A stretch of 64,000 nt of DNA from Solirubrobacter phytolaccae (GTDB taxonomy: Bacteria > Actinomycetota > Thermoleophilia > Solirubrobacterales > Solirubrobacteraceae), in the NCBI RefSeq assembly GCF_027587195.1, contig NZ_JAPDDP010000028.1, positions 17,735 to 81,734 of the forward strand, given 5' to 3'. The stretch's first letter is position 1. Every line of letters begins with the position of its first letter. The position numbers were made by a program, and so were the translations under genes. The notes beneath the pieces are model-generated. The model saw only the letters and a program-made list of their open reading frames with translations, did no database searches and had not been told where the DNA came from. Below are positions 25,441 to 34,105 of this stretch, in pieces.

Positions 25441-26444
25441 CAGACCGCCGGCTCCTGCTGGGTGATGCAGTGGATGCCGCCGCCCCGCGCGAACAGCGGC
25501 CGCGCGTCCACGAGCTCCACGCGCCGCCCGGGGTACGCGTCGGCCATGATCGCCGCGGCCCGCGCGTCGGCCTCTTCCTCCCCGAACCCGCACAGGATCA
25601 CGCCGCCGTTGACGAGCGTGTGGTTGATGTAGCTGTAGTCGACGGGGCCGTGCTCGTCGTGCGTGAGCCGCGGCGCCGGCACCTCGATCACCTCGAGCTG
25701 CTCGCCGCGCAACTGGTCGGCGATCGCGCGCGAGACCTCGTAGTCGGGGTGCCCCGGGTCGTCCTGGCGATGGACGAGCACGCGACCCGGCGCGCAGAAC
25801 GTGGCGACGATGTCCACGTGCCCGCGCGTGCCGAACGCGTCGTAGTCGCGCGTGAGCCCGCGCTCGAGCCAGATCACGCGCTCGGCGCCGATCGTCCGCG
25901 CCAGCTCGGCCTCCACGCGCGCGGCGTCCCAGTCGGGGTTGCGCCCCGCGTCGAGCTGCACCGTGCGCGTGATCAGCGCCGTGCCCGCGCCGTCGACGTG
26001 GAGGCCGCCGCCCTCGTTCACCAACGGCGAGTCGAACACCGGCACGCCGGCCTGCGACGCCACGAACCGGGCGACCCGCGCGTCGTGCTCCCACGACGCC
26101 CACTCCTGCGCGCCCCAGCCGTTGAAGATCCAGTTGATGGCCGCGAGCTCACCCGCCTCGTCGAGCACGAACGTCGGCCCGATGTCCCGCATCCAGGCGT
26201 CGTCGAGCGGCGTGTGCACCACGTTCACGCGCGGGTCCAGATGGCGCGCGGCGTCCGCCACCGCGACCGGGTCGACGACCATCGTCACCGGCTCGAAGGC
26301 GAGGATCGCGCTCGCGACCGCGGCCCACGTCGTCCGCGCCTCCTCGGGCTCGTCGCCGAGCGTGTAGCCGGACGACGGCCACGCCATCCACGTGCGGGCG
26401 TGCGGCGCCCACTCGGGCGGCATGTGGAATCCGGACTCGGGCAC
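25440..26444 (-). CDS. aguA: Agmatine deiminase
   Basis: A 334-residue member of the Porphyromonas-type peptidylarginine deiminase/agmatine deiminase family. The N-terminus FHMPPEWAPHARTWMAWPS, the RDIGPTFV segment, NEGGGLHVDG, the GHVDIVATF strand with catalytic His, and the C-terminal GGGIHCITQQEP with nucleophile Cys326 are all present. The reaction converts agmatine to N-carbamoylputrescine and ammonia. It heads a coupled operon with urease-like genes, which suggests recovery of nitrogen from the guanidino group; no N-carbamoylputrescine amidase is adjacent. Confidence 0.92.
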   Translation of the reverse strand: MPESGFHMPPEWAPHARTWMAWPSSGYTLGDEPEEARTTWAAVASAILAFEPVTMVVDPVAVADAARHLDPRVNVVHTPLDDAWMRDIGPTFVLDEAGELAAINWIFNGWGAQEWASWEHDARVARFVASQAGVPVFDSPLVNEGGGLHVDGAGTALITRTVQLDAGRNPDWDAARVEAELARTIGAERVIWLERGLTRDYDAFGTRGHVDIVATFCAPGRVLVHRQDDPGHPDYEVSRAIADQLRGEQLEVIEVPAPRLTHDEHGPVDYSYINHTLVNGGVILCGFGEEEADARAAAIMADAYPGRRVELVDARPLFARGGGIHCITQQEPAV

Positions 26445-26464
26445 GGGCGCAGCCTACCTAGTGT

Positions 26465-28039
26465 GTGGTTGTGGACAACGCCGCCCTCGCCGACCAGCTC
26501 GACGCGTTCGCGGCGCTGCTCGAGCTCGCGGAGGCGAACGCCTACCAGGCGCGGGCGTACCGGCGCGCGGCGGAGCTGATCCGCGCCACGCCGGTCCCGG
26601 TCGAGGACCTCATCCGCAGCGGCCGTGTGCGGGAGCTGCGGGGGATCGGCGCGGGGATCGAGGGGCGGCTGCGGGAGCTGGTCGAGACCGGCTCGATCGC
26701 GGAGCTGCGCGAGCTCGAACGCGAGCTCTCCCCCGGGCTGATCGGCCTCGGCCGCTTCCTCGGGCTCACGACGAAGCGGTCGGTCGAGCTCGCGAAGGCC
26801 CTCCGGGTACGCACGCCGGACGAGTTCCGCGAGGCTGTCGCCGGCGGACGGCTGCGCGACGTGCCGGGCGTCGGCCCGAAGCTCGAGGCGCGCATCAAGG
26901 TGGCGCTCGAGCGCACCGATGCGCGCAGCGGCCCGACCGTGCTGCTCAACCGGGCGAAGACGCTCGTGGACGGGATCGCCGCCGCGCTCGACGGTGAGGC
27001 GGCCGGCGACACGCGTCGTTGGCACCACGCGCCGACGCGGCTGGCCGTGGTGAGCGCCGCCCCCGATGCGCTCGCGCGCTTCGAGGCGCTCCCGCAGATC
27101 GTCGCCATGATCGAGGGCCACTGCGGGTTGACGGTCGAGGGCATCCCCGTCGAGCTCGTCGTCGCGCCACCCGAGCGCTTCGGCACCGCGTTGCTCCAAG
27201 CCACGGGATCGCCGGAGTACCTGGCCGCGCTCGGCCCGCTCCCCGACGCCCCGACCGAACGCAGCGTCTACGAGGCCCTGCGCCTCCCGTTCGTCCCGCC
27301 CGAGCTGCGCGAGGCGCCGTTCACCGGCGAGCCACCGCGTCTGCTCGAGCAGGCCGACATCCGCGGAGACCTGCACACCCACACGACCTGGTCCGACGGC
27401 CGCTTCAGCGTCGAGGAGATGGGTCGCGCGGCCCGCGACCGCGGCTACGACTACCTCGCGATCTGCGACCACACGCCCGCGGTCGGCGCCGTGAAAGGCC
27501 TCACCGGCGATGACGTCCGCCGCCAGGGCGAGGAGATCGCCGCGGCCAACGAGCGCCTGGCGCCGTTCCGCATCCTGAAGGGGATCGAGTGCGACATCCT
27601 GCCCGACGGCCGGCTCGACCTCCCCGACGACGTGCTGGCTGAGCTTGACTGGGTCCAGGCCAGCGTGCACGGCGGCCAGCGGATGCCGAAGGCCGAGATG
27701 ACCAAGCGCGTCGCCGAGGCGTTGCAGCACCCGTCGGTCAGCTGCCTCAGCCACCCCAAGGGCCGGATCATCGGCCGCCGGCCCGAGAACGCGCTGGACC
27801 TCGAGGCGATCTTCCCGATCGCGCGCGAGCACGACGTCGCGCTCGAGGTCAACGGCCTCGCGCCCCGGCTGGACCTCAGCGGCGAGCACGTCCGCGCGGC
27901 GCTGCAGGCGGGCGTGAGGATCGTCTGCTCCACCGACGCGCACTCGATCGACAGCCTCGCGACCATGACGCTCGCCGTCCACACCGCCCGCCGCGGCGGC
28001 GCCACCGCCGCGGACGTCGTCAACACCCGCCCGCTCTGA
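26465..28039 (+). CDS. PolX-like protein: HhH and intact PHP domain, polymerase palm degenerate
   Basis: A 524-residue homologue of bacterial family X DNA polymerase/3'-5' exonuclease. Residues 1-160 contain the 8-kDa-like domain and helix-hairpin-helix motifs (LRGIGAGIEGRL, LRDVPGVGPKLEARI). Residues about 160-290 correspond to the palm, but the GS..RR and DxD metal motifs are absent; the stretch reads RRWHHAPTRLAVVSAAPDALARF instead. The thumb part (ERFGTALLQATGSPEYLAAL) remains. Residues 300-524 are a PHP domain with DLHTHTTWSDG (His304, His306), ICDHTP, GIECDILPDG, SVHGG and CSTDAHS. It is probably a PHP nuclease or phosphoesterase with a DNA-binding N-terminus rather than a polymerase. 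Start GTG; GTG 26471 is an alternative. Confidence 0.87.
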   Translation: MVVDNAALADQLDAFAALLELAEANAYQARAYRRAAELIRATPVPVEDLIRSGRVRELRGIGAGIEGRLRELVETGSIAELRELERELSPGLIGLGRFLGLTTKRSVELAKALRVRTPDEFREAVAGGRLRDVPGVGPKLEARIKVALERTDARSGPTVLLNRAKTLVDGIAAALDGEAAGDTRRWHHAPTRLAVVSAAPDALARFEALPQIVAMIEGHCGLTVEGIPVELVVAPPERFGTALLQATGSPEYLAALGPLPDAPTERSVYEALRLPFVPPELREAPFTGEPPRLLEQADIRGDLHTHTTWSDGRFSVEEMGRAARDRGYDYLAICDHTPAVGAVKGLTGDDVRRQGEEIAAANERLAPFRILKGIECDILPDGRLDLPDDVLAELDWVQASVHGGQRMPKAEMTKRVAEALQHPSVSCLSHPKGRIIGRRPENALDLEAIFPIAREHDVALEVNGLAPRLDLSGEHVRAALQAGVRIVCSTDAHSIDSLATMTLAVHTARRGGATAADVVNTRPL

Positions 28040-28040
28040 G

Positions 28041-28982
28041 TCAGCGCGTGCGGTCGAGCTCGTCGGCCACGGTGCGCATGTGCGTCTCCAGGCCGGCCAG
28101 CAGCTCGCGCACACCCGGGGTGAGCCGGGCGCCGGCCCGGGTGATGATCGCGAAGGTGTCGAACAGCGCGGGCTGGAAGGACGCGGTGCTCAGGCCGGCG
28201 GGGAAGTACGGCGCGTGGATGAACGCGCTCGGCAGGTAGGTGTCGCCGACGCCGGCGGCCACGAGTCGCAGCGCGATGTCCTTGAGCTCGACCTCGACCT
28301 TGGGCTCCAGGCGCAGCCCGAGGGCCTGGGCGCGCTCGGCGAGCTGGCGCCGGATCGGGTCGTTGTCGGCCGACTCGGCGTCGTAGAAGATCAGCGGCGT
28401 CGTGGCCAGGCGCTCGATCGTGGCGGGCTCACGGGTGCGCTCGGGGTCGGCGCTGACGTAGATGACCTCGTCGCGGACGATCGGGCGCACGTCGAGCTTG
28501 TCGTCGTCGATCGGGAGCGCCACGAGCGCGGCCTCCAGCTCGCCGCGGCGGACGCGGTCGGCGATCACCGACGAGTTGCGGCCGACCAGGCGCACGGACA
28601 CGTTCGGGTGGCGCTGAAGGAAGCTGACGACGAGCTCGTCGAGCCGCCACGCCGACGGTCCCCCGAAGATCCCGAGCGCGACCGTGCCCGTGCGCAGCTC
28701 GGTGAGCTCCCCCACGCTGTCGGCCGCGTCCTCGACGGCGCGCAGGCTGCGCGTGGCGTGCTCGGCGAACGCGCGCCCCGCTTCCGTCGCCACCACGCCC
28801 CGGCCGGCGCGGACGAACAGGCTCGCGCCGAGGGTCTGCTCGAGCTTGCGGATCTGCTCGGCCACGGCGGGCTGGGACACGCGCAGGGTCTCGGCCGCGG
28901 CGGTGAACGAGCCGAGCTCGAACGCGGCGCAGAAGCAACGGAGCTGTTGCAGAGACAAAAGCTCAGCTTTGGATTGCGCCAA
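28041..28982 (-). CDS. LysR-family transcriptional regulator
   Basis: A 313-residue LTTR. The helix-turn-helix is at about residues 10-65 (LQQLRCFCAAFELGSFTAAAETLRVSQPAVAEQIRKLE in pieces) and the effector-binding domain at about 95-300. The start is TTG. It is divergent from the flavoprotein gene at 29021 with only 38 bases between starts, so it probably controls that operon and itself. The intergenic 10-mer CAATCGCTTG also occurs next to the second LysR gene. The effector is unknown; genes downstream suggest an amine or amino-acid derivative. Confidence 0.9.
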   Translation of the reverse strand: MAQSKAELLSLQQLRCFCAAFELGSFTAAAETLRVSQPAVAEQIRKLEQTLGASLFVRAGRGVVATEAGRAFAEHATRSLRAVEDAADSVGELTELRTGTVALGIFGGPSAWRLDELVVSFLQRHPNVSVRLVGRNSSVIADRVRRGELEAALVALPIDDDKLDVRPIVRDEVIYVSADPERTREPATIERLATTPLIFYDAESADNDPIRRQLAERAQALGLRLEPKVEVELKDIALRLVAAGVGDTYLPSAFIHAPYFPAGLSTASFQPALFDTFAIITRAGARLTPGVRELLAGLETHMRTVADELDRTR

Positions 28983-29020
28983 GCGATTGAGGCTACCTGT
29001 CCGGGCGCGCGTGCAGAACC

Positions 29021-30346
29021 ATGGTCGCCATGACTCGGGATGTGGTGATCGTCGGCGGTGGGATCGCCGGCCTGTCGGCGGCCTGGCGACTGCGCCACCG
29101 CGACGTGCTGCTGCTGGAGGCCGGCGATCGACTCGGCGGCCGGATGCGCTCGGACCCCTGCGGCGACTACTGGCTCAACTACGGCGCGCACCTGTTCCCC
29201 GCGCCCGGCACGCTCGTGGACCGCATCACGCACGAGCTCGGGCTCGAGACCGTCCCCGTGACCGGCGGGATGATGGGGCTCGCCGTCGACGGCACGATCC
29301 TCGACGGCGGCCGCGTGGAGAGCTACCCGTTCCGGCTGCCGCTGTCGGTGCGTGAGCGGGTCGCGTTCGCGAAGGCCGGCGTGAAGGTCCAGCTCGCCGT
29401 CCGCCGTTACCACGCCGCGCCCAACCGCTACGAGTTCGAGAACGACCGCACGTTCGCCGACTTCCTCGGCCCGCTCCCGCCGAAGGTGCACGAGATCTTC
29501 GCCTGCGCCGCCCACCGCGCGACGGGCGAGCTGGACGAGCTGGCCGCGGGCGCCGGCATCGGGCTGTTCGCGCTGGTGTGGGCGGGCAAGGGCTCGCTGA
29601 TCGCGCGCAACCTGCGCGGCGGCACCGGGATGCTCCCGGCCGCGATCGGGCGTGAGCTGGGCGAGCGCGCACGCGTGGACAGCCGGGTCGACGCGGTTCG
29701 GGAGGACGGCGACGTGCTGGTGGTCAGCGTCGGCGGCGAGGAGATCCGCGCGCGGCAGGTGATCATGGCCGCGAACGCGCCCTACGCCGCGCCGCTCGTC
29801 GCGGCCGTCGCCGAGCAGGCCGCCGACGCGCTCTCCCGCCTCACCTACGGCGCGTTCCTCAGCGTCGCGATCGAGACGAACGAGACGACCGCGATGCCCT
29901 ACGACGGCGTCTACGCGGTCGCCACGCCCGGCCGCGTGTTCGACATGTTCACCAACCAGGCGCACGCGCTGCGCGTCGGGCCGCGCCGCCCCGGCGGGAG
30001 CCTGATGCTGTTCGCCGGCGCGCAGCGGGCGGCGGCGCTGATGCGCGAGAGCGACGCGGTGATCGCCGAGCGCTTCCTCGCCGACCTGCACGCGATGTAC
30101 CCGCAGACCCGCGGCGCGATCGCCAACGCCACCGTGCGCCGCTGGGAGCTGGGCAACGTCTATGCCAGCCCCGGCCGCGGCGCGCTCCAGCCCGCGCTGG
30201 AAGGCGCCCTCGGCGCCCACGAGAACCTGCACCTGGCCGGCGACTACTTCGCCGAGCTGGGGACGATGGAGGCCGCCGCCCAGACCGGGCTCGCCGCGGC
30301 TGAGCGCGTCGAGTCCCGAATCCGAGAGGCCATTACGCATGTCTGA
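29021..30346 (+). CDS. FAD-dependent amine oxidase/protoporphyrinogen oxidase-family enzyme
   Basis: A 441-residue flavoprotein with N-terminal FAD site VVIVGGGIAGLSAAWRL, LLLEAGDRLGGRMRS, and the C-terminal flavin motif NLHLAGDYFAELGTMEAAAQTGLAAA. This is the monoamine oxidase/protoporphyrinogen oxidase/phytoene desaturase fold. Two starts, ATG 29021 and ATG 29030, are possible. The stop overlaps the DapA-like gene by eight bases. In this operon, with a DapA-like enzyme and two aldehyde dehydrogenases, oxidation of an amine to an aldehyde is the most economical reading, but the sequence alone does not prove the substrate. Confidence 0.8.
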   Translation: MVAMTRDVVIVGGGIAGLSAAWRLRHRDVLLLEAGDRLGGRMRSDPCGDYWLNYGAHLFPAPGTLVDRITHELGLETVPVTGGMMGLAVDGTILDGGRVESYPFRLPLSVRERVAFAKAGVKVQLAVRRYHAAPNRYEFENDRTFADFLGPLPPKVHEIFACAAHRATGELDELAAGAGIGLFALVWAGKGSLIARNLRGGTGMLPAAIGRELGERARVDSRVDAVREDGDVLVVSVGGEEIRARQVIMAANAPYAAPLVAAVAEQAADALSRLTYGAFLSVAIETNETTAMPYDGVYAVATPGRVFDMFTNQAHALRVGPRRPGGSLMLFAGAQRAAALMRESDAVIAERFLADLHAMYPQTRGAIANATVRRWELGNVYASPGRGALQPALEGALGAHENLHLAGDYFAELGTMEAAAQTGLAAAERVESRIREAITHV

Positions 30347-31220
30347 TTTTCACGGCGTCCTGCCCGCGCTGATCACCCCGTTCACCGCGGACGGGAGCGC
30401 GATCGACACCGAGGCGCTCGAGGCCGTCGTCGAGCGCCTGATCGGCGCCGGCGTGGGCGGCCTCGTGCCCGGCGGCAGCACCGGCGAGTTCACGACGCTG
30501 AGCACCGCGGAGCGCCGGCAGCTGACCGAGGTGGTCGTCGAGGCCGCCGCCGGCCGCGTGCCCGTCGTCGCCGGGACGGGAGCGCTCTCGACCGCGGAGA
30601 CCGTCGCGCTGAGCGTCCACGCCGAGCAGGCCGGCGCGGCCGCGGTGATGGTCGTGCCGCCGTTCTACGACGCGCTGTCCTGGCGCGAGCTGCAGGCCCA
30701 CTACGGCGCGGTCGCGGACGCCATCTCGATCCCGATCATGTACTACAACCTGCCGTCGGCGACCGGCGTGAACCTCACCGCCGAGCAGCTGCGCGCGCTG
30801 CCGATCGGGTGCCTGAAGGACACGGGCGGCGACGCGACCGCCGCGCAGGAGCTGATCCAGACCGACGGCCCGACGCTGCTCAACGGCTGGGACACGCAGA
30901 CCTTCGTCGCGCTCGCCTCGGGCGTGCAGGCCGTCGTCTGGGGCACGGCCTCGATCATCCCGGAGCAGTGCGTCGAGCTGCATCGCCTGCTGATCGACGA
31001 CATCGACCTCCCCACGGCGCGTGAGCTGTGGGCGCGGATCTGGCCGCTGTGCCAGTTCCTCGAGAGCGTGAGCTACCCCGCCGCGATCAAGGCCGGCGCG
31101 ACGATCACGGGCTTTACGACCGGTCCGGTCCGCGCGCCGCTGCTCCCGCTCGAAGCCGACGCGCAGCGCGAGCTGGCCGCCGCGATCGCGTTCGCGACCG
31201 CCGCGGAGACCGTGCGATGA
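30339..31220 (+). CDS. Dihydrodipicolinate synthase/N-acetylneuraminate lyase family aldolase
   Basis: A 293-residue class I aldolase (DapA superfamily TIM barrel). The Schiff-base lysine is Lys160 in IGCLKDTGGD, the catalytic tyrosine lies in IMYYNLPSATG, and the GGSTGEFTTLS loop binds the keto-acid carboxylate. Genome context argues against lysine biosynthesis: it sits between a flavin amine oxidase and two aldehyde dehydrogenases in one coupled operon (8- and 4-base overlaps). A retro-aldol or dehydratase step feeding a semialdehyde to the next enzyme is plausible, comparable to 5-dehydro-4-deoxyglucarate or hydroxyproline routes. Confidence 0.85.
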   Translation: MSDFHGVLPALITPFTADGSAIDTEALEAVVERLIGAGVGGLVPGGSTGEFTTLSTAERRQLTEVVVEAAAGRVPVVAGTGALSTAETVALSVHAEQAGAAAVMVVPPFYDALSWRELQAHYGAVADAISIPIMYYNLPSATGVNLTAEQLRALPIGCLKDTGGDATAAQELIQTDGPTLLNGWDTQTFVALASGVQAVVWGTASIIPEQCVELHRLLIDDIDLPTARELWARIWPLCQFLESVSYPAAIKAGATITGFTTGPVRAPLLPLEADAQRELAAAIAFATAAETVR

Positions 31221-32662
31221 GCACCGCGACCACGATCGCCTTCCGCAACCTCGTCGGCGGCGAGCTGGTCGACGCGCTCGACGGCGGGATCCGCGACGTC
31301 GTCAACCCGGCGAGCGGCGAGGTGATCGGGCGCGTACCCGAGGGCACCCAGGCCGACGTCGAACGCGCGGTCGGCGCGGCGCGCGCGGCGCGGACCGGCT
31401 GGCGCGACACGACTCCCGGCCAGCGCCAGGAAGCGCTGCTCGCCCTCGCCGACGCCGTCGACCGGCATGCCGACGAGCTCGCCGCGCTCGAGGTCGCCAA
31501 CGTCGGCAAGCCGCGCTCGCTCGCGGCCGAGGAGCTGCCGATCTGCGCGGACGAGCTGCGCTTCTTCGCGGGCGCCGCGCGCACGCTGCACGCGCCCGCA
31601 GCGGGCGAGTACAGCCCCACGCACACGTCGTTCGTCCGCCGCGAGCCGGTCGGGATCGTCGGCCAGATCGCGCCCTGGAACTACCCGCTGATGATGGCGA
31701 TCTGGAAGCTCGCGCCCGCGCTGGCCACCGGCAACGTGGTCGTGCTCAAACCGTCCGAGCTGACGCCGCTGAGCACGCTGCGCCTCGCCGAGCTGGCCGC
31801 GGAGATCCTCCCGCCCGGCGTGCTCAACGTCATCACGGGCGAAGGTGATCCGGTCGGGCGCGGGATCGTCACGCACCGTGACGTCGCGCTCGTCTCGCTG
31901 ACGGGCAGCGTGCCCGCCGGCAAGTGGATCGCGCAGGCCGCGGCCGACACGCTCAAGCGCGTGCACCTGGAGCTCGGCGGCAAGGCGCCGGTCGTCGTGC
32001 TGGATGACGCCGACCCGGCCAAGGTCGCCGCCGGGCTGCGCGTCGCGAGCTTCTGCAACTCGGGCCAGGACTGCACCGCGGCCACGCGCGTGCTGGCCAC
32101 GCCGGGCGTCTACGACGCGCTGCTCGAGGAGCTGGTGCCGACCGTCGCCGCGCTGCGGGTCGGCGACCCGGCCGAGGGCGACGCGATCGAGATGGGACCC
32201 GTCGTGTCGGAAACCCAGCAGGCGCGGATCCTCGGCTTCCTGGACCGCGCGGTCGACGGCGGCGCCAACCTCCTGCTCGGCGGCTCCACGGGCCGCGCGA
32301 CGGGCGCGTTCGTCGAGCCGACGATCGTCACCGGCGTCGGGCAGGACGCCGAGATCGTCCAGCGCGAGGTGTTCGGGCCGGTCGTCACCGTCCAGCGCGT
32401 CGCGGACGCCGACGAGGCGATCCGCCTCGCCAACGACGTCCCCTATGGCCTCGCCGCTTCGATCTGGACCCGCGATGTCGGCCGCGCGATGAACGCCATC
32501 CGGGCGCTCGACTTCGGCTGCGTGTGGGTCAACGACCACCTGCCGTTCCTGTCGGAGATGCCGCACGGCGGCTTCAAGGAATCGGGCTACGGCAAGGACC
32601 TGTCGACGTACGCGCTCGACGACTACACGCGCGTCAAGCACGCGATGATCAACCTGGACTGA
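31217..32662 (+). CDS. NAD(P)-dependent aldehyde dehydrogenase, gamma-aminobutyraldehyde dehydrogenase-like
   Basis: A 481-residue aldehyde dehydrogenase beginning at ATG 31217, which overlaps the previous stop (ATGA). Motifs: IAPWNYPLMMAIWKLAPALATGN in pieces, LELGGKAPVVVLDDAD with the general-base Glu, and FCNSGQDCTAATR with the nucleophilic Cys. The closest recognisable group is the 4-aminobutanal/betaine aldehyde dehydrogenases (ends PHGGFKESGYGKDLS and DDYTRVKHAMI). Likely role: oxidation of an amino-aldehyde made by the upstream enzymes. Confidence 0.88.
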   Translation: MSTATTIAFRNLVGGELVDALDGGIRDVVNPASGEVIGRVPEGTQADVERAVGAARAARTGWRDTTPGQRQEALLALADAVDRHADELAALEVANVGKPRSLAAEELPICADELRFFAGAARTLHAPAAGEYSPTHTSFVRREPVGIVGQIAPWNYPLMMAIWKLAPALATGNVVVLKPSELTPLSTLRLAELAAEILPPGVLNVITGEGDPVGRGIVTHRDVALVSLTGSVPAGKWIAQAAADTLKRVHLELGGKAPVVVLDDADPAKVAAGLRVASFCNSGQDCTAATRVLATPGVYDALLEELVPTVAALRVGDPAEGDAIEMGPVVSETQQARILGFLDRAVDGGANLLLGGSTGRATGAFVEPTIVTGVGQDAEIVQREVFGPVVTVQRVADADEAIRLANDVPYGLAASIWTRDVGRAMNAIRALDFGCVWVNDHLPFLSEMPHGGFKESGYGKDLSTYALDDYTRVKHAMINLD

Positions 32663-32668
32663 GGGCTG

Positions 32669-34105
32669 ATGCTCGAACTCGAAACCCGGCGGACCGCGCC
32701 GATCTACGACCCCGCGACGGGCCAGGTGCAGCGCGAGCTCGAGCTCGCCGACGCGGCCGACGTCGACGCCGCGGTGCAGGCCGCGAAGGCCGCGTTCGGA
32801 GGCTGGGCGGACACGTCCGTCGTGCGCCGCGCCCGCGTGATGTTCAAGTTCCGCGAGCTGCTCGTGGAGCGCACCGACGAGCTCGCGCGGATCATCGCCT
32901 CCGAGCACGGCAAGACCGTCGAGGACGCGCGCGGTGAAGTCGTGCGCGGGATGGAGGTCGTCGAGTACGCGTGCGGGATCGCGGAGCTCACCAAGGGCGA
33001 GTTCTCCGACCAGGTCTCGACCGGCGTGGACCTGCATTCGTTCCGCCAGCCGCTCGGCGTCTGCGTCGGGATCACGCCGTTCAACTTCCCGATCATGGTC
33101 CCGCTGTGGATGCACCCGATCGCGATCGCGACGGGCAACACGTTCGTGCTCAAGCCGTCCGAGCGGGACCCGTCCGTGAGCGACGTGATCGCCGAGCTGT
33201 ACCGCGAGGCCGGACTGCCCGACGGCGTCTTCTCCGTCGTGCACGGGGACAAGGTCGCGGTCGACGCGCTGCTCGACCACCCGGACGTGGCGGCCGTGAG
33301 CTTCGTCGGCTCCACGCCGATCGCGAAGTACGTCCACGAGCGCGGCACGGCGGCCGGCAAGCGCGTGCAGGCCCTGGGCGGCGCGAAGAACCACGCGATC
33401 GTCATGCCGGACGCCGACCTGGACTTCGCCGCCGACCACCTGACCGCCGCGGGCTTCGGCTCCGCGGGCCAGCGCTGCATGGCGATCTCGATCGCCGTCG
33501 CGGTCGGCGACACGGCCGACGAGCTGGTCGAGAAGCTGCGTCTGAAGGCCACCGCGATCAAGGTCGGCCCGGGCCTCGATCCCGCGTCCGAGATGGGTCC
33601 GGTGATCACCGCGGACGCCCGCGATCGGATCGTCGGCTACATCGACCGCACCGACGCCGACGTGGTCGTCGACGGCCGCGGCCTCGACGGCGACGGCTTC
33701 TTCGTCGGCCCCACGCTGCTCGACAACGTGACCACCGAGATGGAGGTCTACACCGACGAGATCTTCGGGCCGGTGCTCGGCGTCGTGCGCGCGGACTCGC
33801 TCGAGGAGGCGATCGCGCTGATCAACCGCAACGCGTTCGCCAACGGCACCGCGATCTTCACCGGCTCCGGGCAGGCCGCGCGCACGTTCCAGCGCGACAT
33901 CCAGGTCGGCATGATCGGCATCAACGTCCCGATCCCAGTCCCGATGAGCTTCTACAGCTTCGGCGGCTGGAAGCAGTCGCTGTTCGGCGACCACCACATC
34001 CACGGGCCCGAGGGCGTGCGGTTCTACACGCGCGGGAAGGTGGTCACGACCCGCTGGCCCGACGCCCCCGAGCAGGCGCACCTGAACTTCCCGACCGCGC
34101 GCTGA
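32669..34105 (+). CDS. mmsA: CoA-acylating methylmalonate-semialdehyde dehydrogenase
   Basis: A 478-residue ALDH of the MmsA type. Diagnostic differences from ordinary ALDHs are the segment QALGGAKNHAIVMPDAD in place of ELGGK (no general-base Glu) and GFGSAGQRCMAIS around the catalytic cysteine. ITPFNFPIMVPLWMHPIAIA and INVPIPVPMSFYSFGGWK are also typical. The enzyme converts methylmalonate or malonate semialdehyde with CoA and NAD to propionyl- or acetyl-CoA plus CO2, in valine, beta-alanine or inositol degradation. It ends the operon begun at 29021. Its 3' end overlaps the convergent LysR gene by 62 bases. Confidence 0.93.
   Translation: MLELETRRTAPIYDPATGQVQRELELADAADVDAAVQAAKAAFGGWADTSVVRRARVMFKFRELLVERTDELARIIASEHGKTVEDARGEVVRGMEVVEYACGIAELTKGEFSDQVSTGVDLHSFRQPLGVCVGITPFNFPIMVPLWMHPIAIATGNTFVLKPSERDPSVSDVIAELYREAGLPDGVFSVVHGDKVAVDALLDHPDVAAVSFVGSTPIAKYVHERGTAAGKRVQALGGAKNHAIVMPDADLDFAADHLTAAGFGSAGQRCMAISIAVAVGDTADELVEKLRLKATAIKVGPGLDPASEMGPVITADARDRIVGYIDRTDADVVVDGRGLDGDGFFVGPTLLDNVTTEMEVYTDEIFGPVLGVVRADSLEEAIALINRNAFANGTAIFTGSGQAARTFQRDIQVGMIGINVPIPVPMSFYSFGGWKQSLFGDHHIHGPEGVRFYTRGKVVTTRWPDAPEQAHLNFPTAR

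Noticed and set aside
28958..28970. 13-base palindrome AAAGCT-C-AGCTTT
   Set aside because: Inside the first codons of the LysR gene and too short to separate from chance, though it could overlap a regulatory site.
31073..34081. About 1000-codon open frame on the minus strand
   Set aside because: Antisense shadow of two aldehyde dehydrogenase genes, with no recognisable domain.
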